This document shows positions 60,901-64,000 of a stretch of DNA of 64,000 bases, in pieces. The position numbers and the translations under genes were made by a program. Location of the stretch: the NCBI GenBank assembly GCA_008360975.2, contig CM039182.1, positions 17,456,324 through 17,520,323 of the forward strand. The letters run 5' to 3'. The notes under the pieces are model-generated. The model was not told the origin of the DNA. It made no database searches and saw only the letters and a program-made list of their open reading frames with translations. This DNA is from Lichenostomus cassidix. Lineage: Eukaryota > Chordata > Aves > Passeriformes > Meliphagidae. How positions within the stretch are numbered: position 1 is the first letter of the stretch; every line of letters begins with the position of its first letter.

Positions 60901-62600
60901 ACACCTCTCTGCACCACTCTCCAGCAATGAGTATGTGTGAACAGCGCTTGACACTTCGTTATTTCAATTCACCGAGGGCAGTAACAAGTGTGAAGAGGAT
61001 GGAGAGCAACGAACGACACGGCAAGAAGTGCGTCGCCTTTCCTTCAGAATCAATCACCACAAGACAAATCTAGCTGGCAGCCACCTTTACGGGGGCCAGG
61101 ACTCGCCAAAGGTCTAGAGATGGGGCGGGACACGGGGCCAGGGTGGGGCTGCCTGCGGAGTCTGGCCCACCAGCACCCACTCCCGACATCACGAGGGACC
61201 TCGCAAAGCCCCTCGCCGGGGGAATAAGGAGAGGGCGCAAACCTTGTATGCAGGGAGCCCAGAGCACACTCGTCCCTGGCTCTGCTGGGGTGCTCGGACC
61301 TGTGCACGCCCCGGCCCAGTAAACCGAGCCCTCATCTAGAGATGGGGCTCGACCCTGGCTCGGGAAGGTGGTAAAGATCTCCTCCATGGGCGGGGGTTCC
61401 CCCAGCACCACTGAGAGTCCACAGAGGCTCTTCTTGTCTAGGCCAAGAAGCGCGCCTGGCCCGCCGCCACCCATCCCTTCCCACTGCTAGGTTGCCCCTC
61501 GAGGTCTCTCGGGACCGGGAAGCGAGGCCAGTCCCTCTCCCCGGAGGGGCTGCAAGGCGCGCACGGCGCCCTGCGGTGCTCTGCACGTAGCGCGACAGGA
61601 CGCCAGTCCTGCCTCACTGATTGTCCCAGCGCCCGCTTGCTGAGCACGTCGGGCCGTCCCCGAGGGCTCGGGCCCAGGCGGGCCTTGCACCTCCCAAGGG
61701 TCTGCCCCGATGCCCAGGAACACCTTCGCACACCCATGCTCCTGGCTGTCTTAGCGGAGGGCGCTGCGGCAAGCGTCTCCCTTCGGGCACACAAGCAGGA
61801 ACACGGGACCGGGTGTTGCTCCTCAGCCCCTCCGCCGGGGGATGAGCCACACGGTGAGAAGCGGCAGGGCTCCTCCTCGTCTTTCCTCTCACCCAGAGCC
61901 CCCGCGAGTGCTGCGTGTGGAGCTGCTGGCCCCCCCCTGCCCCAGAGCAGCCCCAACCCACATGTACCCCAGCTTCTACTTTCTGCCACCTTCTACCCAA
62001 CATTTAGGGCACGGAAAATGGATAACAGGTGTCATTAAGTCCGAGCGATGAGGTCCGAGGTGAAGGGGAGGCACAGGTGACGGACGAGATCCACACCGTG
62101 CACCCTGCATTTTAGTTCGGAGTCTTGCCGAGTGGCTCCGAACTCCTGTGATATTCCAGAATAACGAATCCTGCTCGCTAAAACTCAGGCGAAACCCCAG
62201 GTCCCTAGAAGTCCCTAGGTGTGTTTGGTTTCTCATCCAACTCTTGTATTACATGCATATTTTCCTGACTCCTATCGTTGATCCAATTCCCTTCAAGGGG
62301 GTCATACCACAGGCATGGGAAAACAAGGCAGGACAGTTCCACCTTCATCCATGCAGGCACTACCCACTGTTCTTCCCAAATAATCATACTCACCCTGTCA
62401 GTGTTTAGTTAAACAAGAGGTCTCGGGTCCATTTACTCAGTGGAGCAAATTCTGAGTATGACCACTTTTCCCTTCAAGATTATAAAACTCAGCAGCTCAC
62501 CTGTTGGGATGCCCTGGCGTGCTGCACTCATTCAGAGATGCAATGTCTGATGGAGAGAGGAAGCAGGAGCATTTTAAAAGACTGGACCAGAGTTTGCCCA
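57990..62600. other. Upstream intergenic region of PTF1A, no gene recognised
   Basis: About 4.6 kb of moderately GC-rich, mostly unique sequence. It contains short CA-rich runs (59740-59780) but no retroelement I can recognise, and no reading frame with a recognisable domain. Known upstream Ptf1a autoregulatory enhancers of mammals lie farther away (about 13-15 kb in mouse), so they may lie outside this window. Confidence 0.5.
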
Positions 62601-62625
62601 GTATCCACCAGGAAAGGATTTAAGG

Positions 62626-62672
62626 AGAAAACAAACAAAAAACCAAACAAACACGCAAAACAAACAAAAAAC
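62626..62672 (+). repeat. A/C-rich (AAAC)n-like low-complexity run
   Basis: An interrupted AAAC/AAACA run of about 45 bp. Similar short runs occur elsewhere in the window. Confidence 0.8.
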
Positions 62673-62979
62673 CTTATTGCAGTTCACGATACAAAGTGGC
62701 ACTTTAATTGAACAACTTCTAGGATTTTTTTACCACTGAAAGCATAACTTAAATCAAACTTTGTTCAGTGCAACCTTTGGGGGATTGCGTGTTTCACGGG
62801 AAGAAACTTTTACACAACTTTCGTGGTCTGAAGAGGAGGGGAGGAGTTCCGCAGGCGAGACACCAGGCAAGTCTGAGCTGCCAGGTACTGGAGACGCAAA
62901 ACCACTTTGCAAAGACTTCTGCGGGAGCTCGTTTGCTTCCCGCGGGCCAGCAAAACCCCACCAGTCCACAGCACCCCGG

Positions 62980-63960
62980 GCCGTGTAGCGCAAGCATCCC
63001 CGGAGGGAGGTGCCCCGGACCCGGGCGGCTTTCCCGGAGCAAGGCTTGGCCCGGAGGGTGCGGAGGGAGCAGAGCAGGCCGCGGCGAGCCCACCCCTTCC
63101 CCCTCCGCCACGTGAGGCTCATAAATAAGGCGGGGAAATGCTCTCCCCCCTCGGCGCAGCTACCGGGGCGAGCGCGGCGCGGCGGGACGGCTGCCCCACA
63201 AAGGCGGCGGGGCGGCCCCGGGCCCTCGCCCGCCCGGCGGAGGAGGCGGCACCTGCAGCCGGGGTCGGTCCGGCTGCGCGCCCTCCCCTCCGAGCTGGTA
63301 CCTGGGCGCTGGGCTGGTAATGCACCATAGCGGGCTGCCTTTCAGGCTCTTTCAAACCGAGATCGCGGAGGTCACCGTGTCTGCAAACCCCCCTCCTTCG
63401 GCCGCTCGGGCCGGGGTGCCAGTGCGGCAAGCTGGAGAGCAGGCACAGCCCATGGGAATCCCAACACTTGTGCCGCCGGCTCCCCCGGCCCGCCCTTCTC
63501 CCCCCTCCCCGTCCCGAGGAACCGCTGAATGTAACAAATGAGCTGCAATCGATCTGCGGGCACGGGGGAAAATCAAATTATATGGTGCTGCTGGGCGGCC
63601 GCGGCCGGCAAAAGGTGCGGGCGGGCAGCGGGCGGGCTGCCGGCTTCCCTCCGCCCGAGAGCGCAGGGGCTGCCAGCCCCAGCCCCGCTCCCACCGAGCC
63701 CCGCTCGGCTTCGCCTGCCGCTCCGGGCGGGGGCCTGAAAGGCGGGGGCCGCCGGCTGCGAGGGGCTCGCCCTGGTCCCTCTAAACGCCGCTGCCCCGGC
63801 CGATGCTTCCCTGCCCCGAGGTCCTGCGCAGGGACCCCGGCGTGCGGAGGCGCGACCGACTACAGCAAAACTCGTGCGAGGGAACGGGATGGGGCGGACC
63901 GCAGCGAAGTGGTGCATGAAAGGGCTTTCCTTTCCCCCTGGTGCCGGTTCCAGGTCTCTC
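62980..63960 (+). promoter_or_regulatory. CpG island with possible plus-strand promoter
   Basis: A GC-rich island beginning near 62980. On the plus strand a CACGTG E-box (63109-63114) is followed by ATAAATAAGG (63121-63130), a TATA-like element, and then GC-rich sequence that could be a leader. A transcript starting near 63150 would run away from PTF1A, about 6 kb upstream of it. No coding exon is recognised in the remaining 850 bases, so this is a weak prediction. Confidence 0.3.
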
Positions 63961-64000
63961 CGAACTCCTCTCCCGGGCCTGGGGCTGGCAAAGGGAATCA

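Noticed and set aside
1..64000. CRISPR arrays, operons, bacterial-type genes or tRNA genes
   Set aside because: No regularly spaced repeats, ribosome-binding-site-led gene runs or tRNA-like cloverleaf with internal promoter boxes were noticed; the window has vertebrate intron and CpG structure throughout.

Overview
This window looks like a piece of a bird chromosome. It carries several CR1 retrotransposon fragments of avian type, one with an expanded copy of the typical terminal ATTCTATGAT-like repeat. Its one unambiguous gene is an intact two-exon PTF1A (pancreas associated transcription factor 1a, a bHLH factor) on the minus strand at 55.8-56.8 kb. No bacterial, organellar or viral gene set is present. 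Most long open frames are stop-poor GC-rich sequence, not genes.

Layout. At 1-200 there is a CpG-rich promoter-like end, followed by a 39-bp tandem repeat. From 0.6 to about 44 kb the DNA is AT-rich. It holds scattered short exon-like segments on the plus strand (3.09, 3.89, 5.44, 13.12, 28.79 and 32.4 kb) whose peptides are coiled-coil-like. In human, the coiled-coil gene C10orf67 lies next to PTF1A and is transcribed towards its 3' end, so I interpret these tentatively as a C10orf67 orthologue. The exon set is incomplete and one junction is out of phase. The same part contains CR1 fragments at 6.65, 7.43, 27.45 and 33.2 kb, a decayed coiled-coil coding remnant at 11.9 kb, several microsatellites, and a direct duplication of about 585 bp (33.44-34.03 and 35.67-36.26 kb). 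The duplication brackets a GC-rich open reading frame and a purine-rich trinucleotide tract.

At about 44 kb the base composition changes sharply. From there to 64 kb, CpG-island-like blocks alternate with AT-rich blocks that have no open reading frame but look like conserved non-coding DNA: 47.3-48.9, 51.25-52.27, 53.65-54.2 and 57.5-57.98 kb. These surround PTF1A and are the best candidates for its enhancers. One contains an E-box plus TC-box arrangement resembling a PTF1 binding site.

PTF1A encodes 275 residues in two exons separated by a 115-bp intron. It has a recognisable TATA box, an inverted CCAAT box, and a 14-unit decamer repeat in the proximal promoter. PTF1A acts with an E-protein and RBPJ/RBPJL in pancreas, cerebellum, dorsal spinal cord and retina. 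I found no evidence for a new multi-gene system. The points most worth checking are the non-coding PTF1A regulatory blocks, the promoter minisatellite, the duplicated GC-rich open reading frame at 34 kb, and the reconstructed convergent gene.
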